Shown here: positions 32,946-41,108 of the stretch, in pieces
How the letters are laid out: the number at the start of each line of letters is the position of its first letter
How positions within the stretch are numbered: position 1 is the first letter of the stretch
Source of the DNA: an uncultured bacterium
GTDB taxonomy: Bacteria; Planctomycetota; UBA1135; GCA-002686595
NCBI GenBank assembly: GCA_905480285.1
Contig: CAJQPT010000027.1
Span: 1-60,433, forward strand
Direction: 5' to 3'
Length of the DNA stretch: 60,433 nt
The notes under the pieces: model-generated
Seen by the model: only the letters and a program-made list of their open reading frames with translations
Told to the model about the DNA's origin: nothing
The model's database searches: none
Made by a program: the position numbers and the translations under genes

Positions 32946-34202
32946 TCAGGTCTGAAGGGCGGTCACCATGTCGAGAATCGGCATGAAGATCGCGAGGACG
33001 ACGCCTCCGACGACCACCCCCATGAAGGCGATGAGGAGCGGCTCGATCAGGCTTGTGAGCCCCTTCACCTGCGCCTTCACCTGACTGTCATAGAACTCCG
33101 CGATCTTCTCGAGCAGCATCTCCAGGGCGCCCGTGCGCTCGCCAATGGCGATCATGCGCGTGACCATGGGCGGGAAGATCTTCTCCTCTGCGAGGGGGTC
33201 CGAGAGGAGGTTGCCCTCACGCACCGCGTCTCGGGACTGGAGCACAGCCCGCTCGAGGACCCAGTTACCCGAGGTCGCGGCGACGATCTCGAGGGTGGAC
33301 ATGATCGGGACCCCGGACCGCACGAGGGTCGCGAAGGTGCGGCTGAAGCGGGCGAGGCAGACCTTCTGAAAGAGCGGGCCGAAGACCGGGAGGCTGAGCG
33401 TGACCCGGTCCAGGACTCGGACGCCCATCGGGGTCTTCCGGAACATCATGAATGCGATGAACGCGCCGAAAATGCTGCCGTACACCGCGATGGCGTTGTC
33501 TCGCAGGAAGTTGGAGGCGTCGAGGACGGCCTGCGTGATGAGCGGCAGCTCGATGTCCATCGAGTCGAAGACGTTCTTGAAGGTCGGAACCACGCCGATC
33601 ATCAGGAAGCCCGTGATACCAAGGACGAGGATCATCGAGATGATCGGGTAGGTCATCGCGGACTTGATCTCGCGGGCAAGTTCCTCCGCGGCCTCCATGT
33701 AGTCAGCGAGGCGGTTGAGGATGACGTCCATCTGACCCGAGACCTCACCAGCCTTGACCATGCTGATGTAGAGCACGGGGAAGCAACGGGGGCACAGCTC
33801 CATGGCAGCGGAGAGATCCGATCCGCTGCGCACGGAGTCGATCAGGGTTGAGCAGACCTGGCCCATCTCCTTGGACTCAGCCTGATGCCCGAGCACCTCG
33901 AGGGACTCGAGGAGTGAGAGACCGGCCCCCACCATCGTGGCGAGCTGGCGGGTGAAGATCACGATCTCCTGCTTCTTGACGCGCAGCTTCTTCCCCGACG
34001 GCCCCGCCTTCGACGAGGACCCGGCGAGGGTGGCCTTGCCTGAGCCGAAGGAGATTCGCCTCGCCCGCTCCTCATCCAACTTGATGATGACGAGGTTCTT
34101 CTTGCGGAGCTCTGAGACGGCCGCTGCCTTGGTCTCAGCCGTGATCGTGCCCTCGACGGTCGAACCGCCGGGGCTCTTCGCGGAGTACTTGAAGTCTGCC
34201 AT
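32946..34202 (-). CDS. pilC: PilC/GspF inner-membrane platform protein
   Basis: 418 residues. It has the two homologous cytoplasmic helical domains and three membrane helices of the family. The first half has EIVIFTRQLATMVGAGLSLL, and the second CLARFSRTFATLVRSGVPIM. The helices are ISMILVLGITGFLMIGVVP, NAIAVYGSIFGAFIAFMMF and the C-terminal LIEPLLIAFMGVVVGGVVLAIFMP with ILDM. The N-terminal 70 residues carry a Ser/Lys-rich linker. It anchors the PilB motor to the growing pseudopilus. It lies 52 bp downstream of pilB on the same strand. Confidence 0.93.
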   Translation of the reverse strand: MADFKYSAKSPGGSTVEGTITAETKAAAVSELRKKNLVIIKLDEERARRISFGSGKATLAGSSSKAGPSGKKLRVKKQEIVIFTRQLATMVGAGLSLLESLEVLGHQAESKEMGQVCSTLIDSVRSGSDLSAAMELCPRCFPVLYISMVKAGEVSGQMDVILNRLADYMEAAEELAREIKSAMTYPIISMILVLGITGFLMIGVVPTFKNVFDSMDIELPLITQAVLDASNFLRDNAIAVYGSIFGAFIAFMMFRKTPMGVRVLDRVTLSLPVFGPLFQKVCLARFSRTFATLVRSGVPIMSTLEIVAATSGNWVLERAVLQSRDAVREGNLLSDPLAEEKIFPPMVTRMIAIGERTGALEMLLEKIAEFYDSQVKAQVKGLTSLIEPLLIAFMGVVVGGVVLAIFMPILDMVTALQT

Positions 34203-34254
34203 TTGAGGGAGGGTCTACGAGGCTTTGGAGAGTCGGAGGGCAGGCATCGGTAGA

Positions 34255-35952
34255 TCAGTTCTCCTGCGTGATTCGCAGGATCTCTTGGACAGAAGTGACG
34301 CCGCGCATCGCGTTCAAGACCCCGACCCGTCGCAGGGTCAGCATCCCATCCGAAATGGCCTGGGCCTTGATGTCGTCCTTGGGGCGCCCTTCGACGATCA
34401 TGCGCCGGACACGCTGCGTGATGGGTAGCGTCTCCAGGATCGGGAAGCGCCCCTTGTAGCCGCCTGCGCAGCGCGCACACCCGTCCGCGTTGGGCTCGAA
34501 GAGCTGGAACGGCGCGTCCCAATCCCCCGCCTCGAATCCAATCTTCAGCAGCTCCTCGCGCGGCGGCTCTTCGATGGCGACCTTGCACGAGGTGCAGAGC
34601 CGACGACCGAGTCGCTGGGCGCAGATCACCAGGATCGAGCTCGACACCATGAAGGGGTCGATCCCCATGTCGATGAGCCTGGTGATGGTGGCTGCCGCGT
34701 CGTTCGTGTGGAGCGTCGTGAGCACAAGGTGCCCTGTCAGCGCGGCCTTGATGGCGATGTCGGCGGTCTCCTTGTCCCGGATCTCACCGACGAGGACGAT
34801 GTCCGGGTCCTGACGGAGGATCGAGCGCAGCGCTCCCGCGAAGGTCGTGCCCCTCTTCGGGTTGACCGGCACCTGGTTGATGCCATCCATGCGGTACTCG
34901 ACCGGATCCTCCACCGTGGTGACGTTGACCTCGGGATGGGCCACCGCGGCCACGCAGGAATAGAGGGTGGTCGACTTACCTGAGCCCGTCGGGCCGGTGA
35001 CGAGCACCATCCCATACGGCGCGTGGATCGCGTCCTGGACATCCTGATACGACTGGTCTTCGAACCCCATCTTCGCGAGATCCAAGGAGATGCTCCCGCT
35101 GTCGAGGATCCGGATCACCGACTTCTCGCCGCCGACGACCGGGAGGACCGAGATCCGGAAGTCCACGGTGCGTCCCTGGTACTTGATCCGGAACTTGCCG
35201 TCTTGCGGCGCGTTACGCTCGGCGATGTCCAGCTGAGCGAGGATCTTCAGTCGACTGGAGAGGGCCGGGAGCAGGGACTTCGGCGGCGTCATGATCTGCC
35301 GCAAGCGTCCGTCGATGCGGTAGCGGACCCGCAGGCTCCGGTCCCCTGGCTCGATGTGGATGTCGCTGGCCTTGTCCCGGAGCGCTCCCAGGATGATCGC
35401 GTTGGCGAGCTTGACGGCCGGCGCGTCCGCGCCGTCGAGGTCCGCCATCTCGATGTCCTCGGCCTCCTCGCCCCGGACCTCGATCTCGTCGCTCTCGCCC
35501 ACCTTCTCCATCAACTCATCGACCGACGTTCCGCCGCTGAGCACGCGCTTCAACGCGCTGTTCACCATGGATCGGTGGGAGAAGACCGGCCGGATGTGGC
35601 AGTGAGTGACTCGCTTGAGGTCGTCGAAGAGGAGGACATCGAAGGGGTCAGAGACCGCAATCGTGAGGACATCCCCACTCTTCGCCACCGGGATGAAGCC
35701 CCGCTCGCGGCAGAGTTCGGGGGCGACAGTGTCGACCACCGAGGTGTCGAGCTCGACCCGTCGTAGGTCCACCGGAGGGATCCCGGCGGCTCGCCCCATG
35801 ACCTCCATGAGGGCTTGCTCATTGAGGTCGCCGTCCTGGAGAAGCGTCTCGATGGGCTCCCCTTCTCCGGCAGATGCCCGTGACCACTCACTCTCGGAGA
35901 TGAGGCCCTCCCCGATGAGGAGTGCCTTGACCTTGGATGAAACGGTGACCAT
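34255..35952 (-). CDS. pilB: PilB/GspE assembly ATPase
   Basis: 565 residues. An N-terminal MshEN-type domain (about 1-140; MVTVSSKVKALLIGEGLI, VAVSDPFDVLLFDDL region) can bind nucleotide or c-di-GMP in relatives; binding here is inference. The core ATPase has DIHIEPGDRSLRVRYRIDGRL, Walker A GPTGSGKST (320-328), the Asp box TTVEDPVEYR, Walker B ILVGEIRDKETA and the His box LTTLHTNDAAATITRL. Two CxxC pairs (LCTSCK and CARCAGG) form the zinc site diagnostic of PilB/GspE rather than PilT. It powers pilus/pseudopilus extension. It starts 1 nt after the pilT stop. Confidence 0.95.
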   Translation of the reverse strand: MVTVSSKVKALLIGEGLISESEWSRASAGEGEPIETLLQDGDLNEQALMEVMGRAAGIPPVDLRRVELDTSVVDTVAPELCRERGFIPVAKSGDVLTIAVSDPFDVLLFDDLKRVTHCHIRPVFSHRSMVNSALKRVLSGGTSVDELMEKVGESDEIEVRGEEAEDIEMADLDGADAPAVKLANAIILGALRDKASDIHIEPGDRSLRVRYRIDGRLRQIMTPPKSLLPALSSRLKILAQLDIAERNAPQDGKFRIKYQGRTVDFRISVLPVVGGEKSVIRILDSGSISLDLAKMGFEDQSYQDVQDAIHAPYGMVLVTGPTGSGKSTTLYSCVAAVAHPEVNVTTVEDPVEYRMDGINQVPVNPKRGTTFAGALRSILRQDPDIVLVGEIRDKETADIAIKAALTGHLVLTTLHTNDAAATITRLIDMGIDPFMVSSSILVICAQRLGRRLCTSCKVAIEEPPREELLKIGFEAGDWDAPFQLFEPNADGCARCAGGYKGRFPILETLPITQRVRRMIVEGRPKDDIKAQAISDGMLTLRRVGVLNAMRGVTSVQEILRITQEN

Positions 35953-35953
35953 T

Positions 35954-37018
35954 TCAGGCAGCGCTCAACGCGCTATGAAGTTCATTCGGATCCGGCACGA
36001 GGCGCTCGGCCTCGGTCAGGCGGCATGCGCCGGCGCGGACGAGGTCGGCGAGGCTCTGGGTCATCGTCCGCATGCCGTGCTGCGCCCCGGTCTGGATGTG
36101 CGAGTAGATCTGGTGTGCCTTGTCGTCACGAATGAGGGCCCGGATCGCAGGGGTTGCGATCATGATCTCAGAGGCGAGCACGCGCCCTTCGCCGCGCGCA
36201 GTCGGGACCAGCGACTGGCTGAAGACGGCCTCAAGCGTGAACGAGAGCATCGTCCGGACCTGCTCCTGCTGGTGAGCTGGGAACACGTCGATGATGCGGT
36301 TCATCGTCTGGACGGCGTCGGAAGTATGGAGGGTGCCGAAGGTCAGGTGGCCTGTCTCGGCGAGCGTCAAGGCGGCCTCGATCGTCTCGTGGTCGCGAAG
36401 CTCTCCTACCAGCACGACGTCTGGGTCCTGCCGCAGCACGCTCTTAAGCGCCTGCGCGAATCCATGGGTGTCGTCCCCCACTTCGCGCTGCGTCACCATG
36501 CACCGCTTGTGTCGGTGCGTGAATTCGACGGGATCCTCGATGGTGACGATGTGGTCACTCCGACTCTCGTTGATGTGGTCGATCATCGCCGCGAGCGATG
36601 TGGACTTGCCCGAGCCCGTCACCCCCGTGAACAGGACAAGTCCTGACGAGAGGTTGCACAGGCGCTTGCAGAGCTCGAGCGGCATGCCCAGCTGCTCGAA
36701 CGTGGGCGTCCCCTCGGGGATCGCGCGCAGGACGCAGGCCACCGCACCCCGCTGATGGAAGGTGTTGACCCTGAATCGGCCGAGCCCCTCGATGCCCACG
36801 GAGCAGTCCAGCTCGAGCTCTCGGTCGAGCCGAGCGATCTGCTCCGAGTTCAGGAGGCTCGTGCTGAGCCTTCGGGTCGTCTCCGCATCCAAGGGAGGGT
36901 GCTCGACCGCGGCGAGGGCGCCGTTGATGCGGAGTCTGGGCGGGCTACCGACCGAGATATGAAGGTCGGAGCCGCCCTGGCGCATGAGCAGCGCCAGGAG
37001 TTCTTCCATTGAGATCAT
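35954..37018 (-). CDS. pilT: PilT retraction ATPase
   Basis: 354 residues, standard for PilT. N-terminal GGSDLHISVGSPPRLRING, Walker A GVTGSGKST (132-140), Asp box IVTIEDPVEFTH, Walker B VVLVGELRDHETIEAAL, His box FGTLHTSDAVQTMNRI and the C-terminal helical region are in the expected order. The hallmark C-terminal AIRNLIR-like motif is present as AIRALIRDDKAHQI. It should disassemble the filament and drive retraction. It is the first gene of a pilT-pilB-pilC unit read leftward. A second, divergent PilT-like ATPase is encoded at 54132. Confidence 0.94.
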   Translation of the reverse strand: MISMEELLALLMRQGGSDLHISVGSPPRLRINGALAAVEHPPLDAETTRRLSTSLLNSEQIARLDRELELDCSVGIEGLGRFRVNTFHQRGAVACVLRAIPEGTPTFEQLGMPLELCKRLCNLSSGLVLFTGVTGSGKSTSLAAMIDHINESRSDHIVTIEDPVEFTHRHKRCMVTQREVGDDTHGFAQALKSVLRQDPDVVLVGELRDHETIEAALTLAETGHLTFGTLHTSDAVQTMNRIIDVFPAHQQEQVRTMLSFTLEAVFSQSLVPTARGEGRVLASEIMIATPAIRALIRDDKAHQIYSHIQTGAQHGMRTMTQSLADLVRAGACRLTEAERLVPDPNELHSALSAA

Positions 37019-37174
37019 GGCATAACGCCCCCGATGGCAAGGGGCTTCGAGTCTCCCATCGACGCACCGCGCCCGATCGCTTGAATGAAATGGACTGAGC
37101 GCGTTCGGTCTCCGCGCGCCAACCGGGGCGCCGGCCTCCGAGGTCCCCCACCGTCCTGAGTCTCAATCCAAGAC

Positions 37175-37215
37175 AGGACGGCCAGCCAGGAGGAGTCCCC
37201 CCGGCTGGCCGTCCT
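37175..37215 (-). terminator. Perfect hairpin after the OmpA-like gene
   Basis: AGGACGGCCAGCC (37175-37187) is exactly complementary to GGCTGGCCGTCCT (37203-37215), a 13-bp stem with a 15-nt loop. In the leftward direction it is followed by TGTCTTGGATT, a weakly T-rich tail. It isolates the OmpA-like gene from pilT. Confidence 0.82.
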
Positions 37216-37255
37216 GGCCTCGACGCCGCGCGCGAGCGCGGCCACATCGCGGACT

Positions 37256-37972
37256 CTACCTGCGGTCCTTGACGACGATCTCGACCCGGCGGTTCTTGCC
37301 CTTCTGGGCCCCCTGGTTCGGCGCCACCGGTGCGTACTGCCCGTACCCCGCCACGACGAAGCGGTCGTCGGGGATCCGAGACTCGGCGACGAGGAACTCG
37401 AGCACGGCCATGGCGCGCTGGATGGACAGGTCCCGGTTGGACTTGAACTTGGACTTCCTGATCGGGTCGCTGTCGGTGTGCCCCTCGATGTGGAACTTCG
37501 AATCGTCAGGGAAGTCCGACTTGAGACGCGAGGCCACCGACGCGAGGGCGCGGCGGCCCTCCTTGGAGACCGTCGCCTTGCCGGAGCCGAAGGTGATCTC
37601 GGTGGGAACCGAGATCACGGTGTCGCCGGCGCGACGGCTGACGGTGATGCCCTGGTTCTCCAGCTCGGGGAAGGGCACCAGCGCGGCCTCGCCGGGGAAC
37701 GACGCCGGCTGAGTGGACGGCATGGCCGTGCGAGCCTTGTCCAGCTGATCGCGCAGGTCCTCCGCCTCGTAGGTCATCAGGGAGACCCGCTCTTGGAGCT
37801 CGATCTTGTCCGAACGGAGCACCGCGATCTCTCGGTCGCGCTCCTCCACCGAGAGGCGCATTTGGGTCTCGGTGACGCAGGAGGTGAAGGTGGGCGCCGC
37901 GAGCAGGGTGAGTGCAAGCGCAATGCGGCGGTGGATCGGCGCGCTGGTCATGGGCTGGTCAGAAGTGTTCAT
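37256..37972 (-). CDS. OmpA-family peptidoglycan-binding lipoprotein
   Basis: 238 residues. Signal peptide ends APTFTSC (Cys32), so it is a lipoprotein. Residues about 38-82 are a charged heptad coiled coil (LSVEERDREIAVLRSDKIEL). Residues about 110-236 are an OmpA C-terminal domain: ITFGSGKATVSKEGRRALASV, HIEGHTDSDPIRKSKFKSNRDLS (meso-DAP-contacting Asp/Arg positions) and VVAGYGQYAPVAPN. The family tethers the envelope or a machine to peptidoglycan. In this position, between pilT and pilD, it may anchor the pilus/secretion apparatus; that is inference from context. Confidence 0.9.
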   Translation of the reverse strand: MNTSDQPMTSAPIHRRIALALTLLAAPTFTSCVTETQMRLSVEERDREIAVLRSDKIELQERVSLMTYEAEDLRDQLDKARTAMPSTQPASFPGEAALVPFPELENQGITVSRRAGDTVISVPTEITFGSGKATVSKEGRRALASVASRLKSDFPDDSKFHIEGHTDSDPIRKSKFKSNRDLSIQRAMAVLEFLVAESRIPDDRFVVAGYGQYAPVAPNQGAQKGKNRRVEIVVKDRR

Positions 37973-38024
37973 GGGGTCCCCTCAGTCGGATTCGATAACC
38001 CTGCTCGTGCCGCCGGTGGGATCC

Positions 38025-38978
38025 CTATCCCAGCCCGAACGGCAGCAGGTCAATCACATCTTTCCAATCGAGGAGCACGATTCCAATACCAAGGGCCAAG
38101 TACGGGCCAAAGGGCAGATATCGGCCCAGGACCCTCGCGGTACGAAGGGCCTGTGGGCGACCGCGATTCGGGAGCCTACGGCGTCGCTGCCGGGCCCGAA
38201 CCACCAGGTACCAGCGCAGGATGTTGAGTACCCCCACTAGCGATCCAGCGAAGACGGCCACCTGGAGGGCCTGGAACGTCCCCAAGACCCCCACCAGACC
38301 CCCTCCCGCGGCCATCAGCTTCACGTCTCCGAAGCCCATGGCATCGGCGCCGGAGGCCCGCTTGCCGATCCAGCCGAGCCCGTAGAGGACGCCACCGCCC
38401 AGCGCCATCCCGGCGAGGCACTCGGACAGCGAGGCGACCCCATCCACAGCCCCTCCCGGGGCGAGCGCCACGGCCACCAATCCAGACGAGTGCAGCGCCG
38501 GCAACAAGAAGGACACGATCGGGGCCGCCCACATCCCGCCGATGGAGACCTGGTCAGGGATCTCGTACCGCTCAAAGTCCACGAAGGTGGCCACCACCAG
38601 CGCCGCGAGCACGATCGAGTCGAGCACCAGGAAGCTCCACCCCTGCGAGGCCGCAGCGCGCCACGAGAGGTAGAAGACGGCCGCACCGATCAGCTCGACG
38701 ACCGGATACCGCCAGTGGATCGGGGCGGCGCAGCCCAGGCAGCGCCCGCGCTGCATGAGCCACGAGAGGACAGGGAGGTTCTCGCGCCACCCGAGCTGCC
38801 GATCGCACCCCGGGCAGTGGGACCGGGAGGGGCTCCATACGGAGGCGCCCTCCACCGGAAAGCGATGGATGCAGACGTTGAGGAAGGAGCCGACGAAGAG
38901 CCCCATCGCGACCCAGAAGAACCCGAACCCGGCGCTCTCAAGCGCGGGGAACGTGAGGACGAAACCAAGCCAGCTCAT
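38025..38978 (-). CDS. pilD: Prepilin peptidase / N-methyltransferase (A24)
   Basis: 317 residues, polytopic. The N-terminal methyltransferase-type domain has GSFLNVCIHRFP and the two zinc-type pairs CPGC (55/58) and CLGC (80/83). The peptidase aspartates are in TFVDFERYEIPDQ (Asp134) and MGFGDVKLM (Asp218), as in bifunctional PilD/GspO. It cleaves the pilin signal after glycine and methylates the new N-terminal Phe. The start overlaps the stop of an Ig-like lipoprotein gene (ATGA), an unexpected coupling. The C-terminal tail has an RARQRRRRLPNRGR basic cytoplasmic loop before the last helices. Confidence 0.94.
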   Translation of the reverse strand: MSWLGFVLTFPALESAGFGFFWVAMGLFVGSFLNVCIHRFPVEGASVWSPSRSHCPGCDRQLGWRENLPVLSWLMQRGRCLGCAAPIHWRYPVVELIGAAVFYLSWRAAASQGWSFLVLDSIVLAALVVATFVDFERYEIPDQVSIGGMWAAPIVSFLLPALHSSGLVAVALAPGGAVDGVASLSECLAGMALGGGVLYGLGWIGKRASGADAMGFGDVKLMAAGGGLVGVLGTFQALQVAVFAGSLVGVLNILRWYLVVRARQRRRRLPNRGRPQALRTARVLGRYLPFGPYLALGIGIVLLDWKDVIDLLPFGLG

Positions 38979-40936
38979 CGTTCGGGGCTCCAGGCCAGGT
39001 CTACGCGGTCCACGAAGGGCGGGTCCCAGGACCCGCGGCGCGGATAGACGACGAGCTCCACCCTCATGCGGACCGTCGTTCCGGCGCCGGTGGTCGGCTC
39101 GACGACGAGGCCGGGCTGATCGAATCGAGCAGCCTGAGCGAGCCCCGCCTCTCCTTGCTGGAGGATGTCTGCGCGCAGGAACTGCACGCGGTAGTCGCCT
39201 CGACCGCCCCGGGAGCCCATGACCTCCGCCTCCTGCCAGAAGCGTGGGCGCTGCCCCTTCGGGACAGGAGAGGACAACGCCACGAAGGTGAGCGGGCGAG
39301 CGAGTGGATTATGCAGGGGCTCATCGATCAGGAGAGGCGGGACCACATTGGGGCTGGCGTTGGGGTTGTACTGGTGCGGGAGTTCGAAGCCCCCGCCCTC
39401 CCCCAGCAACCAGAGCTGCCCATCGGCTGCCCGCGGCCTCCCCTTGCCGCGAATCCGGCCGCCTGCGACCAACAGCAGTGGGGTGTCCACATTGATTTCC
39501 CCCGTCACGACGAGGTCTCCACCGGCGATGACCACGGTCCAGGGGTGATCCAATGCCGCCGCTCGCTTCAGCCACGTCGAGAGGGACTCTGACTGCCCTT
39601 GCGGAATGAGGAGCTTGGCGGAGTCCCACATGCCAGGTGCCTCCGTCGCCGCCGCCCGTCGGATGAGGTCCCCCTCGAGATTCAGGCGCCCCTGCGCCCG
39701 CAGGACCACGAGGCCCCCTCCGGTGAGGTGGGTCTCTCTCCCCTCGGGGATCGACAGCCTCGTCGCCTGGGTGTCCTTGCCGGCCTCCGACTCACCCAGC
39801 ACCACGTCGCCCAATCGCCCGTCCCCAGCTGCCGCCGGATACCGGATATCAACACGCCCGTTCCCGACCCACCGTGCCGTACCGTCGCTCTGTCGGTCGA
39901 GCACCGGCACGAAGTCAAGATCGTCAGTGAAGTCGAAGGTGTAGCTGTCGCTTCCCTCCGGAGAGCGCATCCACTCCCGCGCCACGATGAAGCGGATGGG
40001 GCGCTGGGGTAGCCCCACCGAGGTCCCAGAGAAGTCGCGGATTCCACCGCCGAGCCCCGCCCTCAGGTGCAACTCGAACAGCGCCGGGCCGCGACCCGCG
40101 ACGACCGGGAAGGGAGTCCGAGGATAGACACGGAGCCGAGCGCCGCCGGCCCCGTCTGCGCCCTTTGCCGTCCCGATCTCCCCCTCATTCGACACCACCT
40201 CGATCCTGGCGACCTCGATCGGCGGCATCAGCAGCGGCACGGCCTCAGAAGGGGGTGCAAGGCTCAGGCGGAACTCATAGTCCGCGGCCTTGATGGACCT
40301 GGGATCCACCGGTTCAGAGCAAGAGAGTTGAAGCGGCTCATCCCAGGCCAGCGGGAGAGTATCCGATGACCCCGGGTCACCCGCTGCAACCCGGAGGACC
40401 GCCGCTCGGCCAGGTGACGCATCACGGAGCACCGCCGATCCTTCATCTCCTGGCACCTCCGTCCCCTCGACCGACACCGCGCGGAAGTCGAAGGACATCG
40501 ATCGATCCAGCGCTGCCCCGCCAACCGAGCGCACAGCGCCGAGGAAGGGGAACCCCACGAGGGTCAATCGATAGCGCTGCCCGGGGACGAATCCCCCGTC
40601 CGAGAGCGCCTGGTTGCGCACACCCGCGGGCCGAAACCGAACGAGTCGCCCGTCGACCTCCCAGTCCCCCTGGGCCTCCAGCCCGGTCAACTCGCTGACG
40701 AGCCGCGCCGAGTCCCGGGTCACCGAGGTCGGATCCACGGCCTGATTGAACGTCAAGCGGATCGAGTCGTTCAGCAGGAGCAGCGGGCCGCCAGCCTCCG
40801 GGGACAGGGCCTCCAGCTGAAGCGCGACCTCATCGGGTGGACCAGGCAAGCAACCAGCGAGCCCCCAGGCGACGACGAGTACGACCTGCCGAAGGGAGAA
40901 GCACAGCCCCCGCGCGAGGCCCCCATCGAGTCCCAA
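38975..40936 (-). CDS. Ig-like (SbsA/Big_5) lipoprotein coupled to prepilin peptidase
   Basis: 653 residues from a TTG at 40936, chosen because AGAGG lies 7 nt upstream and the resulting signal peptide (28 residues, ending VVAWGLAGC, Cys29) is normal. An ATG at 41029 would add 31 arginine-rich residues. Two SbsA-type Ig-like domains can be seen (SIRLTFNQAVDPTSVTRDSA and LQLSCSEPVDPRSIKAADY). A beta-rich middle follows with GGLVVLRAQGRLNLEGDLI and DTPLLLVAGGRIRGKGRP, shared with the other giant lipoproteins but without the long Gly-rich arrays. It probably acts at the cell surface. The 4-nt overlap with pilD implies cotranslation with the pilin-processing enzyme. Confidence 0.75.
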   Translation of the reverse strand: MGLDGGLARGLCFSLRQVVLVVAWGLAGCLPGPPDEVALQLEALSPEAGGPLLLLNDSIRLTFNQAVDPTSVTRDSARLVSELTGLEAQGDWEVDGRLVRFRPAGVRNQALSDGGFVPGQRYRLTLVGFPFLGAVRSVGGAALDRSMSFDFRAVSVEGTEVPGDEGSAVLRDASPGRAAVLRVAAGDPGSSDTLPLAWDEPLQLSCSEPVDPRSIKAADYEFRLSLAPPSEAVPLLMPPIEVARIEVVSNEGEIGTAKGADGAGGARLRVYPRTPFPVVAGRGPALFELHLRAGLGGGIRDFSGTSVGLPQRPIRFIVAREWMRSPEGSDSYTFDFTDDLDFVPVLDRQSDGTARWVGNGRVDIRYPAAAGDGRLGDVVLGESEAGKDTQATRLSIPEGRETHLTGGGLVVLRAQGRLNLEGDLIRRAAATEAPGMWDSAKLLIPQGQSESLSTWLKRAAALDHPWTVVIAGGDLVVTGEINVDTPLLLVAGGRIRGKGRPRAADGQLWLLGEGGGFELPHQYNPNASPNVVPPLLIDEPLHNPLARPLTFVALSSPVPKGQRPRFWQEAEVMGSRGGRGDYRVQFLRADILQQGEAGLAQAARFDQPGLVVEPTTGAGTTVRMRVELVVYPRRGSWDPPFVDRVDLAWSPER

Positions 40937-41045
40937 GCGCGCACCTCTGGAACGAGACCCAGGGCGTTCCGTTGTGGACCGACCGCGCCTCCAGCGACAC
41001 GGCCCCACTGGTCTCTTGGAGAGGAGCATGGCTCGATCAAACGAA

Positions 41046-41083
41046 CGAGGCCCGCTGATCGCAAGCGCGATCAGCGGGCCTCG
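41046..41083 (-). terminator. 17-bp perfect hairpin after the lipoprotein gene at 41109
   Basis: CGAGGCCCGCTGATCGC (41046-41062) and its exact complement (41067-41083) flank a 4-nt loop AAGC. Leftward transcription then meets TTCGTTTG. This is the strongest terminator in the window. Confidence 0.88.
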
Positions 41084-41108
41084 ACGCACTAAGTGCCGAA
41101 CGGAAGGA

